Shown here in pieces: positions 1-7,302 of a stretch of DNA of 30,109 nucleotides. Numbering within the stretch: the first letter of the stretch is position 1; the number at the start of each line of letters is the position of its first letter. The notes beneath the pieces were generated by a model. That model was not told the origin of the DNA, did no database searches, and saw only the letters and a list, made by a program, of their open reading frames with translations. This DNA is from JAYTQG01 sp043746815 (lineage in GTDB: Bacteria > Actinomycetota > Thermoleophilia > Miltoncostaeales > Miltoncostaeaceae), in assembly GCA_043746815.1 (NCBI GenBank), contig JAYTQG010000007.1:1-30109 (forward strand). The letters are read 5' to 3'. The translations under genes were made by a program, and so were the position numbers.

Positions 1-1385
1 CGAATCCACTGCCAAAGCTGGCTGCGGCTGATCTCGGCGGTTGCGGCGTCTTCCATCAGGTTGTTGATCGGCACGCAGCCGAGGCCGGCGAGCCATGCAC
101 CCATGTACTGGACACCAACGTTGATGTTCAGACGAACGCCCGCCTCGGTGATCGGCGTTTCGGGACCAAAGGCGAGGAGGTCGGCGGCGGTCACGTTGAC
201 GTCGTCTCGCTGGCGGTCGACCTGGTTCGGCTTGTCGCCGAGGATCGCATCGAACGCCGCATAGGCGATCGGGACAAGACCCGGGTGTGCAACCCACGTG
301 CCGTCGTGGCCATCTCCGGCCTCACGCTCCTTGTCCGCCTGGACCTTCCCGAGGGCCTCCTCATTGGCCACCGGATCGTTCTTGATCGGAATCTGCGCCG
401 CCATGCCGCCCATTGCGTGTGCGCCGCGCTTGTGACACGTCTTGATGCACAGCTGCGAGTAGGAGCGCATGAAGTGCGTCGTCATCGTCACCTGCGAGCG
501 GTCGGCCAGGACGAAGTTCGGGTCGCGCTTGAACTTCTTGATGCAGCTGAAGATGTAGTCCCAGCGTCCGCAGTTGAGGCCCGCGGAGTGCTCGCGGAGC
601 TCGTAGAGGATCTCCTCCATCTCGAAGGCCGCGAGGATGACCTCAATTAAGACTGTTGCCTTGATGGAGCCTTGAGGGACACCAATTTCGTCCTGCGCCA
701 GCACAAAGATGTCGTTCCAGAGGCGTGCCTCCAGGTGGTTCTCCAGCTTCGGCAGATACAGGTACGGCCCGCTGCCCCGCGCAAGCAACGGCTTTGCGTT
801 GTGGTAGAGGTAGAACGCGAAGTCGAACATGCCCGCCGAGATCGGCTCGCCGTCCACGAGGAAGTGGCGCTCCACCATGTGCCAGCCGCGCGGGCGGACG
901 ATCATGGTCGCGGTCTCATCCTTCAGCGCGTACCGCTTACCGTCTGGGTTCTCGAACGAGATCGTCCGATTCGTCGCGTCACGAACGTTGATCTGACCCT
1001 GGAGGGTGTTGTTCCAGGTCGGGGTGTTTGAGTCTTCAAAATCGGCCATGAAGGCCTTCGCGCCCGAGTTCAGTGCGTTGATGATCATCTTCCGGTCAAC
1101 CGGTCCGGTGATCTCCACGCGACGGTCTTGCATGTCCGCCGGTACCGGCTTCACGCGCCACGAGGGGTCGTCGCGAATCGCCTTCGTCTCCGGGAGGAAG
1201 TCGGGGCGCACACCGGCGTCAAGCTGCGCCTGACGGGTTACGCGCGCTGCCAGCAACTCGGCGCGACGGGCACCGAACGTGCGATGCAATTTGGCAGCCA
1301 ACGCGACAGCTTCAGGCACAAGAATTTCGCGCAGTTCCGGGCTGTCAGGCGCAGTGACCTCGACCCCAGGCGGGAAGTTGCTCAT
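1..1385 (-). CDS. aceB: malate synthase A, C-terminal end cut by window edge
   Basis: Condenses glyoxylate with acetyl-CoA to malate in the glyoxylate bypass (cytosolic TIM-barrel enzyme). Reading from the ATG at 1385, 461 codons are visible. Class A enzymes are about 530-540 aa, so roughly 70-80 C-terminal residues lie outside the window. The family signature is present around residues 270-285 as REHSAGLNCGRWDYIF, with an earlier conserved FMADFEDSNTPTW segment. Near the window edge MEDAATAEISR contains the likely catalytic Asp (about residue 446). The start is supported by a purine-rich GGAAGGAAG about 10 nt upstream (1395-1403). The preceding VWA gene on the same strand ends 58 bp upstream; a hairpin and a TATCCT box in that gap suggest a separate transcript. 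Isocitrate lyase is not in the window. The family call is firm. Confidence 0.97.
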   Translation of the reverse strand, partial: MSNFPPGVEVTAPDSPELREILVPEAVALAAKLHRTFGARRAELLAARVTRQAQLDAGVRPDFLPETKAIRDDPSWRVKPVPADMQDRRVEITGPVDRKMIINALNSGAKAFMADFEDSNTPTWNNTLQGQINVRDATNRTISFENPDGKRYALKDETATMIVRPRGWHMVERHFLVDGEPISAGMFDFAFYLYHNAKPLLARGSGPYLYLPKLENHLEARLWNDIFVLAQDEIGVPQGSIKATVLIEVILAAFEMEEILYELREHSAGLNCGRWDYIFSCIKKFKRDPNFVLADRSQVTMTTHFMRSYSQLCIKTCHKRGAHAMGGMAAQIPIKNDPVANEEALGKVQADKEREAGDGHDGTWVAHPGLVPIAYAAFDAILGDKPNQVDRQRDDVNVTAADLLAFGPETPITEAGVRLNINVGVQYMGAWLAGLGCVPINNLMEDAATAEISRSQLWQWI

Positions 1386-1400
1386 GTGTGACGTCTTCCT

Positions 1401-1423
1401 TCCGGTCTTTTTGAAGGACCGGA
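1401..1423 (-). terminator. 7-bp hairpin between the VWA gene and malate synthase
   Basis: TCCGGTC (1401-1407) and GACCGGA (1417-1423) form a perfect 7-bp inverted repeat around a 9-nt loop. It lies 21-43 nt past the stop of the upstream VWA gene and ends just before the malate synthase Shine-Dalgarno. No U-tract follows on the minus strand. It may be a U-less terminator for the VWA operon, or a leader structure of malate synthase if transcription reads through. Confidence 0.45.
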
Positions 1424-1428
1424 GGATA
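1423..1428 (-). promoter_or_regulatory. aceB: candidate -10 box TATCCT for malate synthase
   Basis: TATCCT on the minus strand fits the TANNNT -10 pattern seen before several other starts here, and matches the hexamer before the 80-aa gene at 6459. It would place the transcript start near 1416, inside the hairpin, giving a leader of about 30 nt. No good -35 hexamer is visible. Confidence 0.35.
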
Positions 1429-1443
1429 CCTCCCCCGCTTGCG

Positions 1444-2412
1444 TTAGGCGGAGGCCGGGTGTCCTGAGAACTCGCGAGTGGCGTTCCACCAGGACAGTGC
1501 ACCCAACACGCCCGCGACCCCAAGGAGCGCGAGGGCTCCAACGATTGCCCAAACCGAGAGGTCCTCCACCCGTCGAACACGGGCCAAGCTGGATCCGAGA
1601 TCGCTGAAGACGCGCGCCAGGTCTTCGCTCGTCACCGACTGGGTGAAGATGCCCCCTGTTTGGGTCGCGACGGAGGCAAGTTGCTCTCCCGGGGCCGCAC
1701 GCCCTGGCCGTGGCGGATCGTTGCCGAGGAGCACGGTGTAGATCGGTACTCGCGCGGCCCGCGCCTGACCGACGGCACCGGTCGTTCCCTCGATGGTCGA
1801 GTCGTCGCCATCGGTCAGCAGCAGCATTCGTCCGGCTGAGGCCGCCGGAGTCGCGGGAATCGTGGCGAGGGCGCCACCGATCCGAAGGCCCGCCAGTCCG
1901 GCACCAATGGCATTGCCGATGGCGGTCCCTTCTTCGATCGGCATGTTTGCCAGGGCCCGTCGAACGGTGCCGCGATCGGTTGTCGGCGGCACCACCACGT
2001 TCGCGCTGCCCGCGAATGTGACGAGCCCCACAGCCGTCGCGGGTGGTGCGACATCCAAGAACTGGTTTGCCGCGGCCCTCGCGGCATCCAATCGGGTCGG
2101 CGCGAGGTCGGTCTTCGTCATGGACTTCGAGCGGTCGATGAGGAGCATGACTGAACCGCGACGCTCCTTCGCGTCAGTGTCACGGATCGGTTTGGCGAGC
2201 GCGATCGGTCCGGCGGCGATTGCGGTCAGGGCGGTGATGATGGCAGCGAGTCGGAGTGCCCGGACACGACGCGTCGGGGCGACGTCGAGCAGGCGTGGGT
2301 CGGCGTACGCCTCCGCTGCAGCACGCGCGGCCTGGGCATGACGGATCGCACCGAACCAGGCGAGGGGTACGGCGACCAGGGCAATCAGCCAGAGCGGATG
2401 GACGAAACTCAT
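1444..2412 (-). CDS. membrane-anchored VWA-domain protein (BatA/BatB-like), second copy
   Basis: A 322-aa protein of the aerotolerance-type VWA family. Two hydrophobic segments lie near the N-terminus (about 7-23 and 53-72) and one near the C-terminus (about 290-312), with a von Willebrand A domain between them, probably on the outer face. The metal-site motif is complete as DRSKS (residues 93-97) after a hydrophobic strand, and the LLTDGDDST loop follows. The ATG at 2412 overlaps the stop of the upstream gene as ATGA and is preferred over an in-frame start 75 nt further up, because it begins directly with the membrane anchor and parallels its paralogue. It is the last gene of the MoxR-DUF58-VWA-VWA cluster. 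It probably binds partner proteins through its metal site under control of the MoxR ATPase; that role is inferred from the family. Confidence 0.88.
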   Translation of the reverse strand: MSFVHPLWLIALVAVPLAWFGAIRHAQAARAAAEAYADPRLLDVAPTRRVRALRLAAIITALTAIAAGPIALAKPIRDTDAKERRGSVMLLIDRSKSMTKTDLAPTRLDAARAAANQFLDVAPPATAVGLVTFAGSANVVVPPTTDRGTVRRALANMPIEEGTAIGNAIGAGLAGLRIGGALATIPATPAASAGRMLLLTDGDDSTIEGTTGAVGQARAARVPIYTVLLGNDPPRPGRAAPGEQLASVATQTGGIFTQSVTSEDLARVFSDLGSSLARVRRVEDLSVWAIVGALALLGVAGVLGALSWWNATREFSGHPASA

Positions 2413-3353
2413 CCCAGCCTCGTTCCAAATCGCCACGCTGAAGCGGCCGCTCCTGCGAGGAGGAGGGACCCGACGAGGGCCCACCAACCGGTGGACTCTG
2501 AGGGAACCGAGTCCGTTCCAATAAAGGTTCCGAGATGTTCGTAGACGGCGCCGACGGAACCAGCATCACGGCTTTCGTACCCGCGGCCCCCGGTTTCGGA
2601 CGCCAGACGCCTAAGGTTCTCGACGTCTGGAGGAACCGGTGTGTACCCGCCTTGGCCGTTTGGCAAGGCGCCGTCGGGCGTCCCGAGTGCCACCGTGAAG
2701 ACCGGCACTCCGACGGACTTTGCCTTGGCGATGGCATCCTCGACGCTGGCCCCTGCGTGGTTCTTTCCGTCAGATAGCAGCAGGATTCGCGAGGAGACGA
2801 GCTTCTCGACGCCCGGCTGGGTGGCGGCGATGGCGTCGATGCTCGTGAGAACGGCGTCGCCGATGGCAGTGTCACCATCCGCGGTCAGACCCTCAATCGC
2901 GGATTTCAGCACGATCCGGTCGGTGGAGGGCGCGACGATGAGACTCGCCTGAGCCGCGAAGGTCACGAGGCCAACCTGGTACTGGCGCGGCACCCGATCG
3001 GCGAAGCGCACTGCGGCATCCTGCGCGGCACGCAGGCGGTAGGGGGCGACATCTGAGGCGCCCATCGACCCGGACGTGTCGATGGCCAGCATGATGGTGG
3101 CCTGTTCGCGCGGGACGTCGGTTGTGCTCTTTGGTCGTGCGAGGCCGACCGTAAGCGCGACAAGTGCCATCAACGCGAGCACCGGCGCTACGAAACGACG
3201 CCAGCTGGGGGCGCTGCCGAGCGAGACGAGAAGATCAATGTCTGGGTGGGCGACGCCGGGACGCGTCCGTTTGCGACGCGCCACCCAGACGGCGGCCGCG
3301 ACGATCGGGATCAGGCCGAGGAGTGCGAGCGCCCACGGCCAGAAAAAGCTCAC
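2409..3353 (-). CDS. membrane-anchored VWA-domain protein (BatA-like), first copy
   Basis: A 314-aa paralogue of the next gene. N-terminal hydrophobic segments lie at about 5-24 and 55-72, followed by a VWA domain with a canonical DTSGS metal site (residues 92-96), the LVTFA strand and the LLLSDGKNH loop. A C-terminal hydrophobic segment (about 290-307) precedes a short basic tail. The start is GTG at 3353, overlapping the TGA of the DUF58 gene as GTGA, which implies translational coupling. The pair of VWA proteins matches the BatA/BatB arrangement of Bat operons, but the TPR proteins found in classical Bat operons are absent. The domain call is firm; the cellular role (envelope complex assembly or stress tolerance) is inferred. 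Confidence 0.9.
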   Translation of the reverse strand: MSFFWPWALALLGLIPIVAAAVWVARRKRTRPGVAHPDIDLLVSLGSAPSWRRFVAPVLALMALVALTVGLARPKSTTDVPREQATIMLAIDTSGSMGASDVAPYRLRAAQDAAVRFADRVPRQYQVGLVTFAAQASLIVAPSTDRIVLKSAIEGLTADGDTAIGDAVLTSIDAIAATQPGVEKLVSSRILLLSDGKNHAGASVEDAIAKAKSVGVPVFTVALGTPDGALPNGQGGYTPVPPDVENLRRLASETGGRGYESRDAGSVGAVYEHLGTFIGTDSVPSESTGWWALVGSLLLAGAAASAWRFGTRLG

Positions 3354-4282
3354 GCGGCTACCTTCGGTCGGCGGCGTTCGGATGCGATGCGAGCGAGCGG
3401 CGTCAACCAGTCACCGTCGGGGGACACAACGATGTGACGCGCACCCGTACGGCGCAGCATCGCGGTACGTCGCGCCGTTTCGTCGGCCGCTGCCGCCGCA
3501 AACCGCTCGCGAAACTTCGGATCTGCCGTGTCGATAAGAACGGTGCGCCCGGTCTCGACATCGCGCAGCCGAAGCGGTCCGACGGATGGAAGCTCTCGCT
3601 CCCGCCGGTCGCGGATCTCGATCGCGAGGACTTCGTGGCGGCGCGAAAGACCGCCGATTGCGCGCTCAAGGCCGGGTTGATCCGGAAAGTCCGAGAGGAT
3701 CGCCACGAGGCCACGCCCACGGGCGATGCTGCCGATGGCCTGAACAGCACTGACCAGGTCGGTGCGACCTGGTGGGGCCTCCCCAAGGCCGCGATCCATC
3801 TGGCCGATCAGTCGCGTCAATCCTCGTCGGTCGCCTCGTGGTGGATAGATGACCGGCAGCCCACCACCGTTCGTCAGAGCGAGGCCAAGCCGATCATTTC
3901 GGCGCCCCATCAGCAGGCCGAGTGCGATCACGATTTCCCGTGAAAGGTCCAGTTTGGTCCGCACCGCCGATCCGAAGGTCATTGAGGGCGAGGTGTCGAC
4001 CAGTGCCCAGGCGGTCAGCACGGGTTCGATCTCGGGGACGCGAACGTAGACCTCATCGCTACGTGCCGACAGGCGCCAATCCACCCAGCGCACGTCGTCA
4101 CCGTCCGCGTACGCGCGCGTCAGGGCGGACTCGCTGCCGGGCCCCGGCCGACGACCGCGGCGCTCTCCCTGCAGCAGTCCATCCAGCCTGCGGGAGATAC
4201 GAAGCTCCGTACGGCGAAGGGCGGCGCGGGCAGCGGGCGAACGGGCTGTCAGGCCCGTCAGATCAGGCAGCGCGCCCGGCAC
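3350..4282 (-). CDS. DUF58 domain-containing protein (MoxR-associated)
   Basis: A 310-aa DUF58 protein, the usual partner of MoxR ATPases. The family signature is clear at residues 58-81: GDDVRWVDW, then SARSDEVYVR. A VWA-like DTSPSM strand follows at 96-101. Unlike many DUF58 proteins it has no N-terminal membrane segments, so it should be cytoplasmic. The start is GTG at 4282, 20 nt inside the 3' end of the MoxR gene, with GGTGGA a few bases upstream. The 3' end overlaps the first VWA gene by 4 nt. The position between MoxR and the VWA genes suggests it adapts the ATPase to its VWA clients; this is an inference, since DUF58 biochemistry is poorly known. Confidence 0.9.
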   Translation of the reverse strand: MPGALPDLTGLTARSPAARAALRRTELRISRRLDGLLQGERRGRRPGPGSESALTRAYADGDDVRWVDWRLSARSDEVYVRVPEIEPVLTAWALVDTSPSMTFGSAVRTKLDLSREIVIALGLLMGRRNDRLGLALTNGGGLPVIYPPRGDRRGLTRLIGQMDRGLGEAPPGRTDLVSAVQAIGSIARGRGLVAILSDFPDQPGLERAIGGLSRRHEVLAIEIRDRRERELPSVGPLRLRDVETGRTVLIDTADPKFRERFAAAAADETARRTAMLRRTGARHIVVSPDGDWLTPLARIASERRRPKVAA

Positions 4283-5276
4283 CGATTTCCACCGCAGGCA
4301 TCGGAATGGTGTCCAGAATCTCGGTCAACACCTGGTCGGGCTTCACCTCAGCGGCAAGCGCATCGTACGAAAGCACGATCCGGTGGCGCAGGCAGTCATG
4401 GAAGAGACTGTTGACGTCCTCGGGCAGCACATAGGTCCGGCCGCGCATGACGGCGAGCGCACGGGCGCCGCGAATCAGCGCCAGTGACGCGCGGGGCGAG
4501 CCACCGACCTCCAGGTACGGGCCGACGTGTGCCAGGCCTTCCTGATCGGCATTGCGGGTTGCGTTGACCAGGCGAACGGCATACCCACGCACACGATGGT
4601 CCACGAACACCCGGTCGGCGGCCTCCTGCAAATCGACCAGCTGATTTGGATCCAAAAGGGTGCGCGCCTCCGGCTTGTCGGAGGCCATACGGCGCACGAT
4701 CTCTTCCTCGTCCTCCCGGGTTGGGTAGCCAACGATCAGCTTCATCGCAAACCGGTCCAGTTGGGCCTCGGGAAGGGCGTACACGCCCTCGCTCTCGATG
4801 GGGTTCTGCGTTGCAAGCACGAAGAACGGTTTCGGGACAGAGTGCGTCTCGCCAGCGATCGAGGCGTGTCCCTCGGCCATCACCTCAAGCAGTGCCGACT
4901 GCACTTTGGCGGGGGCACGGTTGATCTCATCAGCCAGGACGAAGTTGGCGAACACCGGTCCGAGGCGGGTTTCCAGGTGGCCGGTCTGACGGTCCAAAAT
5001 CTGGCCACCGACAACGTCCCCTGGGACGAGGTCTGGCGTGAACTGAATGCGCGCAAACTTGCCGCCGCAGACCCGAGCAGCGGTCTCGAGGGTCAGGGTC
5101 TTCGCGAGCCCAGGGACGCCCTCCACGAGCACGTGTCCGCGGGAGAGCAACGCGACGACGAGTCGATCAAGGAGATGGTCTTGTCCGACGATGACGCGCC
5201 GCATCTCATAGAGCACCGATTCCAAGCGTTCACGCACTGAAGAATCGGTTGTGGGGACGGGCGTTGGCGGAAACAT
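4263..5276 (-). CDS. MoxR-family AAA+ ATPase
   Basis: A 337-aa MoxR/RavA-type AAA+ ATPase, thought to act as a chaperone that matures partner complexes, often with VWA proteins. Walker A is GVPGLAKT (53-60), Walker B is FVLADEIN (about 112-119), sensor 1 is ATQNP (155-159), and LPEAQLDRF (168-176) is the conserved segment that follows. The ATG at 5276 is chosen because AGAGGAG sits just upstream, overlapping the stop of the protease gene; a longer start at 5318 would run into that gene. Only 10 nt separate it from the protease gene, and its own 3' end overlaps DUF58 by 20 nt, so the set is almost certainly one operon. Confidence 0.95.
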   Translation of the reverse strand: MFPPTPVPTTDSSVRERLESVLYEMRRVIVGQDHLLDRLVVALLSRGHVLVEGVPGLAKTLTLETAARVCGGKFARIQFTPDLVPGDVVGGQILDRQTGHLETRLGPVFANFVLADEINRAPAKVQSALLEVMAEGHASIAGETHSVPKPFFVLATQNPIESEGVYALPEAQLDRFAMKLIVGYPTREDEEEIVRRMASDKPEARTLLDPNQLVDLQEAADRVFVDHRVRGYAVRLVNATRNADQEGLAHVGPYLEVGGSPRASLALIRGARALAVMRGRTYVLPEDVNSLFHDCLRHRIVLSYDALAAEVKPDQVLTEILDTIPMPAVEIGAGRAA

Positions 5277-5286
5277 TCGGCTCCTC

Positions 5287-6144
5287 TTAGGGGGTTTCGC
5301 TAAGCAGGCTGATGACATCGGAGGCTTTCACTGCGAAGCCGATTCCGACGTTGCCCTTAACAGGGCTGAGGATGGAGGTTGGAACGCCAATCAAGCGTCC
5401 TTTGAGATCGAACAGTCCGCCGCCCGAGTTGCCGGGGTTAATCGCGGCGTCGGTCTGTATGAGGCGGCTGCCTGCTTTCTCGCGGTCCGTGGCACTGACG
5501 ATGCCGGTCGTGACGGAGTTCTGCAAACCAAACGGGCTGCCGATCGCGAAGACACTGTCACCCAGGCGGACAGCGGCCTCGCTCCCCTCGGCGATCTGAA
5601 CGCCGGTTGGAACCGACCCCAGCGGCCGGATGATGGCGAGATCGCGGTCCGCATTGACCCGGATCACGTCGCCATCCATCGTGCGGCCGTCCGCGGTGGT
5701 CAACTGGACCCGGGTTGACGAACCGACGACATGCTGGTTGGTCACGATTAGGTTCTTCGGGCCGACGATGACACCGCTCCCCTGTCCGTCTGGAACCCGA
5801 ACCTCAACCATTGCTGGCTCAACCGTGGAGATGGCGTCTTGCAGGGAGCCTGTCCCCGAGTTCACAACCGGTGTCGATGCGACGACCGTGGAGCTCGACG
5901 TGTCTCCTCCGAGTTGGGCGGCAGCGAAGCCCGTGAGGCCGCCAACAACCGCGGCGATTGCGGCAACGGCACCCAGCATCCTCCGCGGGCCTACAGAGGC
6001 TTTCGACTTCGCGGATGGCTCGGAGGGTGGTGTCGCAGGAGCCAGGGGCCGAGGCGTCTGCCCAAGGGCGGGCAGCGGCGTCGCCGCGCGCGGGTCGATT
6101 TCGGCGCCGGGTCGGGCCGCGAGTGGGGGGAGACGTTCGTTCAC
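5287..6144 (-). CDS. membrane-anchored HtrA/DegP-type serine protease lacking a PDZ domain
   Basis: A trypsin-fold S1C protease of 285 aa. A Pro/Ala-rich cytoplasmic N-terminus of about 55 residues leads to one membrane segment (LGAVAAIAAVVGGLTGFAAA), then a Thr/Ser-rich linker and the protease domain, presumably outside the membrane. The catalytic triad is visible: His in TNQHVVG, Asp in ADRDLAII and Ser in NPGNSGGG (residues about 138, 168 and 240 from this start). The protein stops right after the protease domain, so the PDZ domain typical of HtrA is missing. The start is uncertain: GTG at 6144 is used here, and an in-frame TTG at 6165 would add 7 residues; neither has a good Shine-Dalgarno. 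The MoxR ATPase gene follows after 10 nt, suggesting joint work in envelope quality control. Confidence 0.9.
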   Translation of the reverse strand: MNERLPPLAARPGAEIDPRAATPLPALGQTPRPLAPATPPSEPSAKSKASVGPRRMLGAVAAIAAVVGGLTGFAAAQLGGDTSSSTVVASTPVVNSGTGSLQDAISTVEPAMVEVRVPDGQGSGVIVGPKNLIVTNQHVVGSSTRVQLTTADGRTMDGDVIRVNADRDLAIIRPLGSVPTGVQIAEGSEAAVRLGDSVFAIGSPFGLQNSVTTGIVSATDREKAGSRLIQTDAAINPGNSGGGLFDLKGRLIGVPTSILSPVKGNVGIGFAVKASDVISLLSETP

Positions 6145-6169
6145 GACACATGTTGTATCGAACAAACGT
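6133..6169. repeat. imperfect inverted repeat around the protease start
   Basis: ACGTTCGTT (6133-6141) and AACAAACGT (6161-6169) are complementary in 8 of 9 positions, with 19 nt between the arms. The repeat straddles both candidate start codons of the protease gene. It could be an operator or an RNA hairpin that hides the start. Chance is possible at this arm length. Confidence 0.3.
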
Positions 6170-6216
6170 AAGCGCGGGATGAGACAACGCTTAACGCTTG
6201 GGTATCTCGGGGAGGC

Positions 6217-6459
6217 CTACCGTCTCGGCGAGCGCGACTCCAGCTCGTCGGCAAGGCTGTCGGCCAGCATTGCCCGTCCGGCTGCCCGCTGGGCACGGAT
6301 GCGCGCACGGGCCAGCTGCATTTCGAGGCCTTCGTCATCGGAGGCCCGTTCCTCAAAAGCGGCCTCCAGTTCCTCCACGCGCCGTGCCAAATCGCGGACG
6401 CGCTGCCATTCGGCGTCGGCAACTCCTGCAGGGCTGGCATGGCGTTCTCGTATCTCCAT
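6217..6459 (-). CDS. small charged, helix-rich protein of unknown function (80 aa)
   Basis: I do not recognise a family. The 80 residues are rich in Glu, Arg and Ala, with heptad-like spacing in the middle (RVEELEAAFEER), so a coiled coil or helical hairpin is likely. There is no signal peptide or membrane segment. Support for a real gene: the ATG at 6459 lies exactly 6 nt after a TATCCT box, as expected for a leaderless transcript. The gene also fills the gap between a divergent phosphatase gene and the protease gene on the same strand. It could be the first gene of the protease-MoxR-VWA operon. A GTG two codons earlier is possible but would fall within the predicted transcript-start region. 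Confidence 0.6.
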   Translation of the reverse strand: MEIRERHASPAGVADAEWQRVRDLARRVEELEAAFEERASDDEGLEMQLARARIRAQRAAGRAMLADSLADELESRSPRR

Positions 6460-6465
6460 GCACAC

Positions 6466-6475
6466 AGGATAGGCT
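6466..6475. promoter_or_regulatory. overlapping divergent -10 boxes (TATCCT minus, TAGGCT plus)
   Basis: The plus strand reads AGGATAGGCT. Bases 6466-6471 give TATCCT on the minus strand, ending 6 nt before the ATG of the 80-aa gene. Bases 6470-6475 give TAGGCT on the plus strand, 10 nt before the GTG of the phosphatase. The two boxes share 2 bp and face opposite ways within a 26-bp intergenic gap. No clear -35 hexamers are visible. Confidence 0.5.
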
Positions 6476-6485
6476 GCCGCTCGGC

Positions 6486-7088
6486 GTGAGTTCGACTTCC
6501 AAAACCCGTCACTTCCGCCTTGTCCGCCACGGGGAGAGCACGTACAATGTGTCGGGACGCCTCAACGGCGATCCCCGGGTCGCCGCGCCGCTCACCCCAA
6601 TGGGCCGGGCTCAGGTCGCGATCGTCGCAGCGCAGTTCGCCAACATCCCGTTTGATTTCGCTGGGCATACCGGCTTTCCGCGGACGATCGAGACGCTTGA
6701 GATCTTGCTCGGAGGTCGATCGCTGCCGACCGAGGTCTTTCCAGAACTCGGGGACGTTCGCCTCGGAATCTTCGAAGGCGGTCCCCTCTCGGACTACCGA
6801 GATTGGCGCGCCGAGCACCGGCCGACAGATGCTCCCCCTGGCGGTGAGAGCCGGGTCGAGGTGCTGGCCCGCTACGTCGACGGGTTTGAGCGCCTCGCCG
6901 GTGTGGATGCGTTCGAGGCACTCGTTGTCATGCACGACGTCCCGATCCGATTCCTCGCAAACGCTCTCGTTGGGGCCGACCCGCTGGACGGTCCGGTGAC
7001 TCGGGTCAAGAACGCCGAGGTGCTGCTCGTGGATGAGCACCAGCTCGGCTCAGCATTACGCCGGATGCGCGAGCGCCTGGTGGTCTGA
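6486..7088 (+). CDS. histidine phosphatase family protein (phosphoglycerate-mutase-like)
   Basis: A 200-aa cytosolic enzyme of the histidine phosphatase superfamily. The phospho-accepting histidine is in VRHGEST near residue 15, and the second catalytic histidine is in VVMHDVP in the C-terminal half. The TPMGRAQ segment matches the conserved region that usually reads LTxxGxxQA. The GTG at 6486 is chosen because the protein then begins just before the RHG strand; upstream codons in the same frame are the antisense of the 80-aa gene. The substrate cannot be read from the sequence. Small size and lack of specificity motifs leave open a sugar-phosphate, cofactor or broad-range phosphatase. It converges on the helicase gene across a 214-bp gap with two hairpins. 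Confidence 0.88.
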   Translation: MSSTSKTRHFRLVRHGESTYNVSGRLNGDPRVAAPLTPMGRAQVAIVAAQFANIPFDFAGHTGFPRTIETLEILLGGRSLPTEVFPELGDVRLGIFEGGPLSDYRDWRAEHRPTDAPPGGESRVEVLARYVDGFERLAGVDAFEALVVMHDVPIRFLANALVGADPLDGPVTRVKNAEVLLVDEHQLGSALRRMRERLVV

Positions 7089-7130
7089 CACGGGAATGAG
7101 GTGATGGTTCCGGCGAGCGAGACCGAGTCA

Positions 7131-7158
7131 GCTGGGGCCGCCGTCAGGCGTCCCCAGC
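7131..7158. terminator. strong hairpin between convergent phosphatase and helicase genes
   Basis: GCTGGGG (7131-7137) pairs with CCCCAGC (7152-7158). After one C/T mismatch, CGCC (7139-7142) pairs with GGCG (7147-7150) around a GTCA loop, giving 11 pairs. It starts 43 nt past the phosphatase stop and can act on both strands. There is no U-tract. Confidence 0.6.
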
Positions 7159-7165
7159 GTCTGGA

Positions 7166-7187
7166 GTGTTGGACCATCGTCCAACAC
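7166..7187. terminator. second perfect hairpin in the same convergent gap
   Basis: GTGTTGGAC (7166-7174) and GTCCAACAC (7179-7187) form a perfect 9-bp stem with a CATC loop, 8 nt after the previous hairpin. Tandem stems between convergent genes fit a bidirectional terminator. The rest of the gap (7188-7302) shows nothing I recognise. Confidence 0.55.
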
Positions 7188-7302
7188 GGAAGTCAGGACG
7201 CAGCGTTTCTTGCAGATCGGGAATCTTCGAGGAACCCAGGACGCCCGTATCGCAATGTGTCGCAGCCGTTGGAACGACATCGGTATTTCCGTGTCAGACC
7301 AC

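Noticed and set aside
61..1391. Several plus-strand frames of 60-120 codons
   Set aside because: All are antisense to malate synthase, a typical effect of high-GC coding bias, with low-complexity composition.
2413..2487. 25-codon upstream extension of the second VWA protein
   Set aside because: It lies inside the preceding VWA gene and is Arg/Pro-rich. The ATGA overlap start gives the same N-terminal layout as the paralogue.
1478..5718. Long plus-strand frames opposite the VWA, DUF58 and MoxR genes
   Set aside because: They mirror well-supported minus-strand genes and carry no recognisable motif.
6198..6485. 96-codon upstream extension of the histidine phosphatase
   Set aside because: The extension is antisense to the 80-aa gene, Arg/Pro-rich and unlike the family's N-terminus. 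GTG at 6486 begins directly before the catalytic strand.
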